A stretch of 64,000 nucleotides of DNA from Streptomyces sp. NBC_01267 (GTDB taxonomy: Bacteria; Actinomycetota; Actinomycetes; Streptomycetales; Streptomycetaceae), in NCBI RefSeq assembly GCF_036241575.1, contig NZ_CP108455.1, positions 2,680,501 through 2,744,500 on the forward strand. Reading direction: 5' to 3'. The notes under the pieces are model-generated. The model saw only the letters and a program-made list of their open reading frames with translations, was not told where the DNA came from and did no database searches. Below, piece by piece: positions 8,159-15,579 of the stretch. The stretch's first letter is position 1. Every line of letters begins with the position of its first letter. Both the position numbers and the translations under genes were made by a program.

Positions 8159-8847
8159 ATCTCCACCCGGGCCAGCAGGTCCGGCAGTTCGGCCACCGAA
8201 CCGAGGACGTGCGTGGCGCCGTTGCTCTCCAGCTGCCCCCGGTCGTGGGCGCCGGTCAGGACACCGGCGACGACGCGGGCCCCGGACCGTACGCCGCTGA
8301 GCATGTCGTACGAGGTGTCGCCCGCGACCGCGACCTGGTCGACCCCGTCGACGGCGCCGGTCCGCAGGAACGCGGCGAGCACCATGTCCGGGTACGGGCG
8401 CCCGCGCCCGCCCGCGTCGGCCGGGCAGAGCGTCAGGTCGGCGAGGTCCTGCCAGCCGAGTGCGGCGAGGATCGCGTCCTGGGTGACCCGGGCGAACCCG
8501 GTGCTCAGGACCACGGTCCGGCCCTCGGACCTGAGGCGCTCGACGGCCTCGCGGGCGCCGGGGACCGGGGCGATGTGCCCGGCGGTGACCAGCTCCCCGT
8601 ACGCCGCCTCGAAGGCGGTGTTGGCCTGCTGGGCCTTCGCCTCGTCCCCGAAGAGGTGCCGGAAGACGGAGATCTTGGACTCGCCCATGGTGGCGCGCAC
8701 GTAGTCGAGCATCGAGTCCGGCTCGGCGCCCATGCGCTGCGCCGCCGCGGCGAACGCCCGCTCGACGAGACCGCCGTCGGCGACGGTGGTGCCCGCCATG
8801 TCGAGCACTACCAGATTGATCGGGTTGTTCACGGTCAACTCACTCAC
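8155..8847 (-). CDS. PhnX-like (phosphonatase-like) HAD hydrolase
   Basis: Cytoplasmic HAD enzyme of about 230 residues predicted to cleave the C-P bond of an aldehyde phosphonate. Motif I is DMAGTT, with the DxAGT form that marks phosphonatases instead of DxDGT. The cap domain keeps a lysine in MGESKIS, matching the position of the Schiff-base lysine of phosphonoacetaldehyde hydrolase. The residue before the last motif is Arg (GRPYPD), also typical, and AGDTSYD gives the metal site. These are the described hallmarks of the TIGR03351 phosphonatase-like clade. The start GTG 8847 overlaps the FAD oxidoreductase stop by 4 nt. The upstream oxidase probably supplies its aldehyde substrate, perhaps a hydroxylated phosphonoacetaldehyde; this is inference. 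Confidence 0.87.
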   Translation of the reverse strand: MSELTVNNPINLVVLDMAGTTVADGGLVERAFAAAAQRMGAEPDSMLDYVRATMGESKISVFRHLFGDEAKAQQANTAFEAAYGELVTAGHIAPVPGAREAVERLRSEGRTVVLSTGFARVTQDAILAALGWQDLADLTLCPADAGGRGRPYPDMVLAAFLRTGAVDGVDQVAVAGDTSYDMLSGVRSGARVVAGVLTGAHDRGQLESNGATHVLGSVAELPDLLARVEI

Positions 8848-9965
8848 CAGCCCAGGTCGTTCGCGGTCTTCTCGGCTATCGCCGGGGAACAGGTCATGCC
8901 ACGCCCGCCGGGCCCGGTCACCAGCCAGACGCCGTCGCGCACCTGCTCGCGGTGGACGACTCGGGTGGTGTCGGTGCACTGCGCGTACACCCCGGCCCAG
9001 CGGTGACGGATCTTCGGCAGCGGGCGCCCGAGGAAGGACTCGGCGACCCGGGCCACGTGCTCGTACGGCTCCTCGCGGACGTCGAAGGCGAAGGGGTGCT
9101 CGTACTCGTGGGTGTCGCCGATGGTCAGCCCGCCGTCCTTGCGCTGCACCATGAGCAGCTGCATCTTGTGCGCGGCGGCGACCGGGTCCTGGGCCTGCGA
9201 GGCGTTGAGGGCGTCGAGGGCCTCGGAGGCGTACGCCGGGTAGTAGCGGAAGGAGTCCGCGTCGGCGACGGAGGTGGTGAGCCGCTCGCCGAGGGGTTCG
9301 GTCTGCATCATCTGCAGGCGCACCCGGCGCACCGGCAGGTCGGGGGCGAGTTCGCGCACCAGCCCGCCGAGCCAGGCGCCCGTGCAGAGCACCACGACGT
9401 CGCCGGTGTGCAGGTCGCCGTGGTCGTCGCGCACGGCGTTGCCGCCGACGACCTCGCGCACCTCGCGCCCGCCGAGGAAGGTGTACCTGCCGGACGCCAG
9501 CAGGGCCTTCTTCAGCTCCAGCTGGGCGACGCGCGGCTCCACGGCCGCGTCCCGCTCGCACCAGAGCGCGGCTTCGAACTCACCGCGCAGCGCCGGGTTG
9601 ATCTCCTGGGCCTCGGCCCGGTCGAGCAGCCGGTAGCCACGGGCCGCGGCGTCCGTACGCCGCAGAGCGGCCTCGGCGACGGCCTGTTCGAGGGCGTTGC
9701 GGACGGGGGTGAGGGACCCGGTGGCGCGGAAGCCGATACCGGGCACCCGCTCCCCGATCTCCTCCCACAGCACCCGGGCCCGCAGAGCGGTCTCCAGCTC
9801 CTCACCGCCGGCCCGGCCACTGACCCACACCTGCCCGAAGTTACGGAGCGACGCGCCCCGGGCCTCGGTCTCGCGCTCGATCTGTACGACCTCGTGGCCG
9901 CGTTCCACTGCGTGCCAGGCGTGCATGGTTCCCACCACGCCGGCTCCTACGACTATGACTCTCAC
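8844..9965 (-). CDS. FAD-dependent aminophosphonate oxidoreductase (TIGR03364 type)
   Basis: About 373-residue flavoenzyme of the DAO/glycine oxidase superfamily. The dinucleotide-binding motif VIVVGAGVVGTMHA is at the extreme N-terminus, which supports the GTG start at 9965; no strong ribosome site is visible. Further FAD contacts are RGASLRNFGQV and the C-terminal TGPGGRGMTCSP. Members of TIGR03364 were defined by their pairing with phosphonatase-like enzymes and are proposed to deaminate oxidatively an aminophosphonate related to 2-aminoethylphosphonate. Here it is the first gene of the operon and is coupled to the PhnX-like gene. No PhnW transaminase is present, so this oxidase is the likely first catabolic step. 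Confidence 0.86.
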   Translation of the reverse strand: MRVIVVGAGVVGTMHAWHAVERGHEVVQIERETEARGASLRNFGQVWVSGRAGGEELETALRARVLWEEIGERVPGIGFRATGSLTPVRNALEQAVAEAALRRTDAAARGYRLLDRAEAQEINPALRGEFEAALWCERDAAVEPRVAQLELKKALLASGRYTFLGGREVREVVGGNAVRDDHGDLHTGDVVVLCTGAWLGGLVRELAPDLPVRRVRLQMMQTEPLGERLTTSVADADSFRYYPAYASEALDALNASQAQDPVAAAHKMQLLMVQRKDGGLTIGDTHEYEHPFAFDVREEPYEHVARVAESFLGRPLPKIRHRWAGVYAQCTDTTRVVHREQVRDGVWLVTGPGGRGMTCSPAIAEKTANDLGW

Positions 9966-10040
9966 GACGGCAACGTTGCTCGGGGGGAATGACCCGCCGC
10001 CGTCCTGAAGGCGACCAGCCGGTGAACAGCCCTCCAAGAC

Positions 10041-10058
10041 TGGACTAGACCCGTTATC
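10041..10058 (-). promoter_or_regulatory. Candidate GntR-family operator (copy 2) of the phosphonate operon
   Basis: TGGACTAGACCC followed by GTTATC; bases 10043-10058 are identical to 4078-4093. It sits between the regulator stop (10094) and the FAD oxidoreductase start (9965), about 76 nt upstream of that start. The distance to the start codon resembles copy 1. It differs by only two bases from the TGGTCTAGACCA consensus known for DasR-like regulators. Confidence 0.62.
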
Positions 10059-10093
10059 TCGCCGTTACGTGATCCATCCGGCGCGAGGCGCCG

Positions 10094-10855
10094 TCAGTGG
10101 GATTCGAGCCGCGCCGTGAAGCTGAACCGGTCCCCGCGGTACAGCGTCCGTACACGTTCCAGCGGTCGCCCCTCGGTGTCCCGCGACACGCGGTGGATCA
10201 GCAGCATCGGCAGCGCGGGCGGTGTCCCGATGAGCAGCGCCTCGCGCGGGGTCGCGAGGACCGTCTCGATCCGTTCGTCGGCGTTGCCGAAGGCGATGCC
10301 GAGCCGGTCGCGGAGGTAGCCGTAGAAGGAGGAGTCGGGCTCGAACTCACTGTCCAGGGACGGGACTCGGGCCACCGAGACATAGGTGCTCTCCAGGCCC
10401 ATCCGCTCGTCGTCGGCGAGCAGCACCCGCTCCAGGTGCCAGACCGGGTCACCCTGTTCGATCCCGGTCTCGGCGGCCAGCGCCGGGGGGCAGGGGAAGC
10501 GGTCGAGGGAGATGAGATGACGTCCCGGGGTGCGGCCCTGCCGGCGTACGCCCTCGGTGTAGCTCGCGAGTGACAGCGGCTGTTCGAGCTTGGGGCCCGC
10601 GACGACGGTCCCCCGCCCCTGCCTGCGCAGCCGCCCCTCCAGCAGCAGCTCGCGCAGCGCCTGCCGTACGGTCTCGCGGGCGACCTCGTACCGTACGGCG
10701 AGATCGCGTTCGGTGGGCAGTGCCCCACCTTCGCCCAACTCGTCTATGAGCAGCGCGACTTGGGCCTTGACCGCGTAGTACTTGGGGATGCGGCCGTGCT
10801 CCGGGATGCCGGAGCGGATCGGTGCGCCAGGTGTCTGGCCGAGCGGGTAGTCCAC
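10094..10855 (-). CDS. GntR/HutC-family transcriptional regulator of the phosphonate operon
   Basis: 253-residue DNA-binding repressor or activator. Residues 25-90 are the winged helix: IPKYYAVKAQV, then LPTERDLAVRYEVARETVRQALRELLLEG with the classic GntR recognition helix. Residues 105-250 are a UTRA effector domain (SLASYTEGVRRQGRTPG, WHLERVLLADDE, LLIHRVSRDTEGRPLE), placing it in the HutC/PhnF subfamily. It lies directly upstream of the operon on the same strand with the CTAG-centred box between them, so a phosphonate or its breakdown product is the probable effector. It could also be read as a PhnF homologue. Confidence 0.88.
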   Translation of the reverse strand: MDYPLGQTPGAPIRSGIPEHGRIPKYYAVKAQVALLIDELGEGGALPTERDLAVRYEVARETVRQALRELLLEGRLRRQGRGTVVAGPKLEQPLSLASYTEGVRRQGRTPGRHLISLDRFPCPPALAAETGIEQGDPVWHLERVLLADDERMGLESTYVSVARVPSLDSEFEPDSSFYGYLRDRLGIAFGNADERIETVLATPREALLIGTPPALPMLLIHRVSRDTEGRPLERVRTLYRGDRFSFTARLESH

Positions 10856-10936
10856 GGGGGGATGGTCGCAGACGAGGGTGAACAGCGGATGCGCGAACCG
10901 TCGGAGCGGGTGCGCGCCGGGTACGGGTCCTGGGGT

Positions 10937-12004
10937 CTATCGCCTGCGCTGAATGCGCGGGCGGCGGGATCCCACGACCAGGGCCGCGCCCACCAGCACG
11001 CAGGTGATGGCGGCGGTGGCGATGCCGCGCAGCTGGTGGCGGCCGGTCGCAGCGAGCCGGCCGGGGGACTCGGGAGCACTGGGCCAGGGGACGACGGTAC
11101 GGCCGCCGGTACCTTCACCGGGGTCGGTACTTACGCGGCCCCGCGCGTCCCCGACGTGGGCCCCGCCGGGGACACGCTCGCCGGGGACGTCCACCCGGTC
11201 CGGGGTGGCGGCGGAGGCGGCGGGGCTGTCGGGCGCGGCGGGGGTGGCGGCGTCCGGGGTGCTCGCGCGCGGCGGGGTATCGCCGGTGACTCGCGGCGGG
11301 GTATCGCCGGTGACTCGCCGCGGGGTGTCGCCGGTGACTCGGGACAGGATGTCGGCGATGGCGAACCGGTAGTCGCCGGACTCGCCGACCCAGTCGCCGT
11401 CGTTGCCGTGGCGCTGGATGACGGCAGCGTTGGCGGTGACGTCGTCCAGCGCGGTGCTCCCGGTGAACCCGAGACGCACCTTCACGGAGAAGGTGCGGCC
11501 CGCGGGGATGGTGAAGCCGGGGAAGCCGTCGTCGAAGGGGCCCATGTGTTCGTCCTGATCGGTCGTGGTGAAGGACACCGGGCGCCAGCGGTGGGCCACC
11601 GGGTCGTGGAAGTCCAGCTTGATCTGACTGTCCTTCAGCATCCGTCCGTGGTCGACGAGGTCGATGACCGGGTGGATGCTGCGGCAGGTCCGGTCGGAGT
11701 TGTTGGTCAGCTCGATCGACCAGGTCTCGCGGGCACCGCCCGGCACGTACGTGGTCGGACCGCCGTGGATCCCGGTGTCGATCGGGAAGACGGAGCTGTC
11801 CGGTTCGGCGCAGGTGGCCCGCGCGTCCTGCCCGGCCTTCGCGTCCTGTCCTGCCTTCGCGCCCTGCCCGGCCGACGCATCCTGTCCGGCTTTCACGTCC
11901 CGTCCGGCCGACGCACCCTGCCCGGCCGGTGGCGCGGCGGCGATCAGGGCGGGGGTGAGGGCGGCCGTGGCCGCTCCGGTGGCGAGGGCGCTGCGCAGTC
12001 GCAT
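10937..12004 (-). CDS. LAXTG-anchored cell-wall surface protein with two repeat regions
   Basis: 355-residue exported wall protein. Residues 1-24 are a signal peptide; ATG 12004 is chosen because it begins MRLRSALATG directly before the hydrophobic core. Residues 27-62 are six A-G-Q-D-A-K-like hexapeptides. A beta-rich domain (about 65-225; TYVPGGARETWSIELTNNSDRTC) follows. Next come three copies of V-T-G-D-T-P-P-R and a Pro/Ala-rich stalk. The C-terminus has LAATG, a hydrophobic span and a basic tail ending RRPRIQRRR. LAXTG is the recognition motif of actinobacterial class E sortases, one of which is encoded at 17318-18130. The tandem DNA repeats make the stalk length prone to change. Confidence 0.82.
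   Translation of the reverse strand: MRLRSALATGAATAALTPALIAAAPPAGQGASAGRDVKAGQDASAGQGAKAGQDAKAGQDARATCAEPDSSVFPIDTGIHGGPTTYVPGGARETWSIELTNNSDRTCRSIHPVIDLVDHGRMLKDSQIKLDFHDPVAHRWRPVSFTTTDQDEHMGPFDDGFPGFTIPAGRTFSVKVRLGFTGSTALDDVTANAAVIQRHGNDGDWVGESGDYRFAIADILSRVTGDTPRRVTGDTPPRVTGDTPPRASTPDAATPAAPDSPAASAATPDRVDVPGERVPGGAHVGDARGRVSTDPGEGTGGRTVVPWPSAPESPGRLAATGRHQLRGIATAAITCVLVGAALVVGSRRPRIQRRR
11271..11342 (-). repeat. Three 24-bp tandem repeats (coding)
   Basis: Units 11271-11294, 11295-11318 and 11319-11342 differ at few bases and encode V-T-G-D-T-P-P/R-R in the wall-anchored protein. They preserve frame, so copy-number change would lengthen or shorten the stalk without breaking the gene. Confidence 0.85.
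11819..11926 (-). repeat. Six 18-bp tandem repeats (coding)
   Basis: Six imperfect 18-bp units code for the hexapeptides AGQGAS, AGRDVK, AGQDAS, AGQGAK, AGQDAK and AGQDAR, immediately after the signal peptide of the LAXTG protein. All units keep frame. Confidence 0.8.
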
Positions 12005-12140
12005 GGGAGGCCTTTGCTGATCACGTAGGTCCGGGCACCGCACACCGAACCCCACCGCGGCGGGCGGCCCCGGCCCGCCACGACCGCGTACCGCCGAATG
12101 CCCTGCCGTTTCCCGCCCGATCAGCCCATTTTCATCCGAT

Positions 12141-12184
12141 CCCATCACGGCATCCGGTCGCATCCCACCACGGCATCCGGTCGC
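12141..12184. repeat. Tandem direct repeat in a divergent promoter region
   Basis: CCCATCACGGCATCCGGTCGC (12141-12161) and the same with C for T at one position (12164-12184), period 23 bp. It lies between the divergent starts at 12004 and 12217, about 33 nt before the Gfo/Idh start. It could be a regulator site or a small duplication. Confidence 0.55.
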
Positions 12185-12216
12185 TATTCGGGACCCGCAT
12201 TGCTTAAGTAGGCCCC

Positions 12217-13290
12217 ATGACTGCAGCACCGCACCGCGTAGCGCTCGTCGGCTACGGCCTCGCCGGATCCGTCTTCCACGCCCCGCTGATCGCCGCCACC
12301 GAAGGCCTAGTCCTCGACACGGTCGTCACGTCGAACGAGGAGCGGCGGGAACAGGCGCGCGCCGAGTTCCCCGACGTCCGTTTCGTGGACGCTCCGGAGG
12401 ACCTGTGGGCCCGCGCGGACGAACTGGACCTGATCGTGATCGCGTCCCCGAACAAGACGCACGTCCCGATCGCGACCGCCGCTCTGGAGGCCGGTCTGCC
12501 GGTCGTCGTGGACAAGCCGATCGCCGGAACGGCCGCCGAGGCCCGGGAGCTCGCCGCGCTCGCCGACGCCCGCGGGCTGCTGCTCTCCGTCTTCCAGAAC
12601 CGCCGTTGGGACAACGACTTCCTGACTCTGCGCAAGCTGATCGACGACGGCGAACTGGGCACCGTACAGCGCTTCGAGTCACGCTACGAGCGCTGGCGCC
12701 CGCAGCTCAAGGGCGGCTGGCGCGAGTCGGGCGACCCGTCGGAGATCGGCGGTCTGCTGTACGACCTGGGCAGCCATGTGGTCGACCAGGCGCTGACGCT
12801 CTTCGGCCCGGCGGTACGGGTGTACGCGGAGGCGGACGTACGCCGTCCCGGGGCCCGCGCCGACGACGACACCTTCGTCGCGCTCACCCATGCCAACGGC
12901 GTGCGTTCCCATCTCCATGTCTCGGCCACCACCGCCCAGCTCGGCCCGCGTTTCCGGGTGCTCGGCTCCTCGGCCGGATATGTGAAGTACGGGCTCGATC
13001 CGCAGGAGGCGGCGCTCCGCGAGGGCAAGCGGCCCGGCACCGCCGCGCGCTGGGGCGAGGAGCCCGAGTCGCAGTGGGGGCGCCTCGGTTCGGGTGAGTC
13101 CCCGCTGACCGGCGGCGGTGTCCCCGTACCGACGCTGACGGGCGACTACCCCGCGTACTACGCCGCCGTCGCCGCGGCCCTGCGGGACGGCGGCAGGCCG
13201 CCGGTCACGGCGGGCGAGGCGGCGGCGGCGCTGGACGTGCTCGAAGCCGCGCGCCGTTCCGCGCGCGAGGGGATCGTGGTGGAGCTCTGA
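12217..13290 (+). CDS. Gfo/Idh/MocA-family oxidoreductase
   Basis: 357-residue cytoplasmic NAD(P)-dependent dehydrogenase of sugars, inositols or related polyols. The Rossmann motif VALVGYGLAGSVFHAP is at residues 8-23. The conserved VVVDKPIAGTAAEA carries the catalytic lysine, and GGLLYDLGSHVVDQAL carries the conserved D-x-x-x-H pair. Length and layout are normal for the family. It is a single transcription unit divergent from the LAXTG protein gene; its substrate cannot be deduced from context. Confidence 0.9.
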   Translation: MTAAPHRVALVGYGLAGSVFHAPLIAATEGLVLDTVVTSNEERREQARAEFPDVRFVDAPEDLWARADELDLIVIASPNKTHVPIATAALEAGLPVVVDKPIAGTAAEARELAALADARGLLLSVFQNRRWDNDFLTLRKLIDDGELGTVQRFESRYERWRPQLKGGWRESGDPSEIGGLLYDLGSHVVDQALTLFGPAVRVYAEADVRRPGARADDDTFVALTHANGVRSHLHVSATTAQLGPRFRVLGSSAGYVKYGLDPQEAALREGKRPGTAARWGEEPESQWGRLGSGESPLTGGGVPVPTLTGDYPAYYAAVAAALRDGGRPPVTAGEAAAALDVLEAARRSAREGIVVEL

Positions 13291-13356
13291 GCGCCGCGGA
13301 TGCGCGTGCCGCAGCCCACGGGGCCGCCCGGCACGCGCGTCCGGAACGGGACGGCC

Positions 13357-14217
13357 CTACGCGTCCTTGAGAACCTGCCGCTGGCGCCCCAGCCCCTCGA
13401 TCTCCAGCTCCACGACGTCCCCGGCCCGCAGGTACGGCTTGGGGTCGGGCTGTCCCATCGCCACCCCGGCGGGCGTCCCGGTGTTGATGACATCGCCCGG
13501 GTAGAGCGTCATGAACTGGCTCAGGTAGCGGACCACTTCGCCGACCGGGAAGATCTGGTCGGCCGTGGTGCCGTCCTGCTTCAGCTCACCGTTCACCCAC
13601 AGCTTCAGCGGGAGCGCCTGCGGGTCGGGCACCTCGTCGGCGGTCACCAGCCAGGGGCCGAGGGGGTTGAACGTCTCGCAGTTCTTGCCCTTGTCCCACT
13701 GGCCGCCGCGCTCGATCTGGAAGGCCCGCTCGGAGACGTCGTGCGCGACCGCGTACCCGGCGACATGGCCGAGCGCCTCCTCGGCCGAGCCGAGGTAGCG
13801 CGCGGTGCGCCCGATGACGACGGCCAGCTCGACCTCCCAGTCGGTCTTCTCGCTCGCCCGCGGGACGAGCACGGTGTCGTCGGGGCCCACCACCGTGTCC
13901 GGCGCCTTCATGAACACGATCGGTTCGGCCGGGATGGCGGCGCCCGTCTCCGTGGCGTGGTCGTGGTAGTTCAGCCCGATACAGACGATCTTGCCGATAC
14001 GGGCCAGCGGCGGACCGGTACGCAGCCCCTCCGCCCCCTCCATCGCGGGCAGCACGCCGGCCGCGGCGGCGGCCCGTATCCGGACGAGCGCGGCATCGTC
14101 GGCGAGCAGCTTCCCGTCGATGTCGTCGACCAGCGCGGAGAGGTCACGGAGGGTGCCGTCCTGGTCGAGCAGTGCGGGGCGCTCGGCCCCGGCCGTTCCG
14201 ACACGCAGCAGCTTCAT
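13357..14217 (-). CDS. Fumarylacetoacetate hydrolase (FAH) family protein
   Basis: 286-residue cytoplasmic metal-dependent hydrolase, decarboxylase or isomerase of the FAH fold. Start MKLLRVGTAG at ATG 14217. Family marks are IGKIVCIGLNYHDHA (catalytic His pair), EPIVFMKAPDTVVGP, the metal ligands in DWEVELAVVIGR, AHDVSERAFQ, and the C-terminal GDVINTGTPAGV. The length matches 2-hydroxyhepta-2,4-diene-1,7-dioate isomerase or acylpyruvase-type members. Homologues also act on ulosonates and 2,4-diketo-L-fuconate-type sugar acids. It converges on the Gfo/Idh gene, and a joint sugar-acid role is speculative. Confidence 0.9.
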   Translation of the reverse strand: MKLLRVGTAGAERPALLDQDGTLRDLSALVDDIDGKLLADDAALVRIRAAAAAGVLPAMEGAEGLRTGPPLARIGKIVCIGLNYHDHATETGAAIPAEPIVFMKAPDTVVGPDDTVLVPRASEKTDWEVELAVVIGRTARYLGSAEEALGHVAGYAVAHDVSERAFQIERGGQWDKGKNCETFNPLGPWLVTADEVPDPQALPLKLWVNGELKQDGTTADQIFPVGEVVRYLSQFMTLYPGDVINTGTPAGVAMGQPDPKPYLRAGDVVELEIEGLGRQRQVLKDA

Positions 14218-14340
14218 GGTCGGTCTCCCTACGTTTTCGACTGGCCCGGCCGATGGGGTGCGGCCACCGGGGGGACTGGCTGATCCTCCAATTTCGGGGT
14301 CCACTCCGCAAGACCCCGTTCACAACCTGGACTTCCGCGG

Positions 14341-15102
14341 CTACATCGGGCTGGCCAGCGCCGCGCCGCCGGGCACCGTGCCGCGGTAGAGGAAGGCCCG
14401 CTCGACGGCGGTCCAGGTGGTGCTGGTCACGACGTACAGCGCGGCGGCGAGCGGGACGACGCCCACGGTGAAGAGCGTCATGAAGGACATCAGCGGCATG
14501 AGCTTCGTCATCGTGCCCATCGCGCCCGCGCCGGGCCCCTCCACGGCGGGGGTGGGGGCGGCGGCCATCATCCGCTTCGTCCGTCCGTAGTTGAACGTGG
14601 CCACGACGGCGACGATCACGAAGAGCACCAGATACACGACCCCCTGCTCGCCCAGCATCCCGCCGTGCCCGAACGCGTCCTTGAACCGGCCGCCGAGCGG
14701 GCTGCCGAACAGGGTGTGGCCGAGCAGCGCGTTGTCCTTGCCGCCGATCTGCGGGTTGGAGAACAGGTGGTACATCAGGAAGAACGCGGGCATCTGCAGC
14801 AGGCTGGGCAGGCAGCCGCCGAGCGGGGAGATGTTCTCCTCCGCGTGCAGTTCCATGATCGCCTTCTGCATCTTCTGCGGGTCCTTGGCGTGCTTCTTCC
14901 GCAGCTCGGCGATGCGCGGGGCGAGTACGGTGCGGGCCTTCTGGCCACGGGCCGCCGCCCGGGACAGCGGGTGGATGGCGAGCCGTACGCAGGCGGTGAA
15001 GAGGATGATCGCGGCGGCGGTCGCGGAGTCGTGGAAGAGCGGCTGGAGCAGGTCGGCGAGGTGCGTGACCAGGCTGGCGAACACGGCGAAGATCGATGAC
15101 AA
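14341..15102 (-). CDS. yidC: YidC/Oxa1-family membrane protein insertase (accessory copy)
   Basis: About 253 residues with five predicted membrane segments. The 60KD_IMP domain is clear: ACVRLAIHPLSR with the conserved groove Arg, the cytoplasmic hairpin (LRKKHAKDPQKMQKA, LHAEENISPLGGCLP), then LLQMPAFFLMYHLFS. It inserts membrane proteins alone or with SecYEG. The start is taken as TTG 15102 with GGAGGG upstream; a longer start at 15165 would add a non-hydrophobic stretch. It is not in the rpmH-rnpA setting of the housekeeping yidC, so it is probably a second copy. The DUF6412-like membrane protein gene lies 95 nt upstream on the same strand. Confidence 0.88.
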   Translation of the reverse strand: MSSIFAVFASLVTHLADLLQPLFHDSATAAAIILFTACVRLAIHPLSRAAARGQKARTVLAPRIAELRKKHAKDPQKMQKAIMELHAEENISPLGGCLPSLLQMPAFFLMYHLFSNPQIGGKDNALLGHTLFGSPLGGRFKDAFGHGGMLGEQGVVYLVLFVIVAVVATFNYGRTKRMMAAAPTPAVEGPGAGAMGTMTKLMPLMSFMTLFTVGVVPLAAALYVVTSTTWTAVERAFLYRGTVPGGAALASPM

Positions 15103-15197
15103 GGGGAACCCTCCGAGGGGTCTCGTCGCAGGCCGGACAGGTGTGATGTCGGCGTGACGGACCACGGAGGAGGGGGGTCGTGCGAGTGGAGCGAGTC

Positions 15198-15515
15198 CTA
15201 CGCGGCCGTCGCGACGAGGCGGCCGGGCGCTCGGGGCCTGGGCCGCCCGGAGGCGTCGGGATCGCGTTGCGGCAGGAAGGCCGTACGCCGCTCGCGGTCG
15301 CGGATCGCGGTCCGGATCCGGGTGCGCGGCACCGCGGGCACATTGCGCGAGGAGACCAGCGCGCAGGCGGCCAGCGCGGAGCCGACCGCGGCGGTGGCGG
15401 CGAGTGCGACGGCGGAGGAGAGGGTGCCGCCCTCGGCGAGAAGCACTTCCGCGAGGAGGAAGAGCAGCACCGCGAGGGCCGGGCGGGACAGCCGGACGAG
15501 GCGTCGGCCGGGCAT
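15198..15515 (-). CDS. Small membrane protein, DUF6412-like
   Basis: 105 residues with two predicted membrane helices: ALAVLLFLLAEVLLAEG, and the Ala-rich segment ending AAVGSALAACALV. A basic cytoplasmic tail follows (RTRIRTAIRDRERR). It precedes the accessory YidC gene on the same strand, a pairing that I recall from other Streptomyces genomes. Family assignment is from memory of such pairs and moderate only. It may be a client or accessory factor of the insertase. Confidence 0.65.
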   Translation of the reverse strand: MPGRRLVRLSRPALAVLLFLLAEVLLAEGGTLSSAVALAATAAVGSALAACALVSSRNVPAVPRTRIRTAIRDRERRTAFLPQRDPDASGRPRPRAPGRLVATAA

Positions 15516-15579
15516 GGCTTCCCCTCCTCCGGGCTCGTCTGCTGAATTTCGTACCTTCAGCCGTTATACACGACCGGTT

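Noticed and set aside
11271..11342. CRISPR-like array in the LAXTG gene
   Set aside because: Units are contiguous 24-bp coding repeats with no spacers and keep the reading frame.
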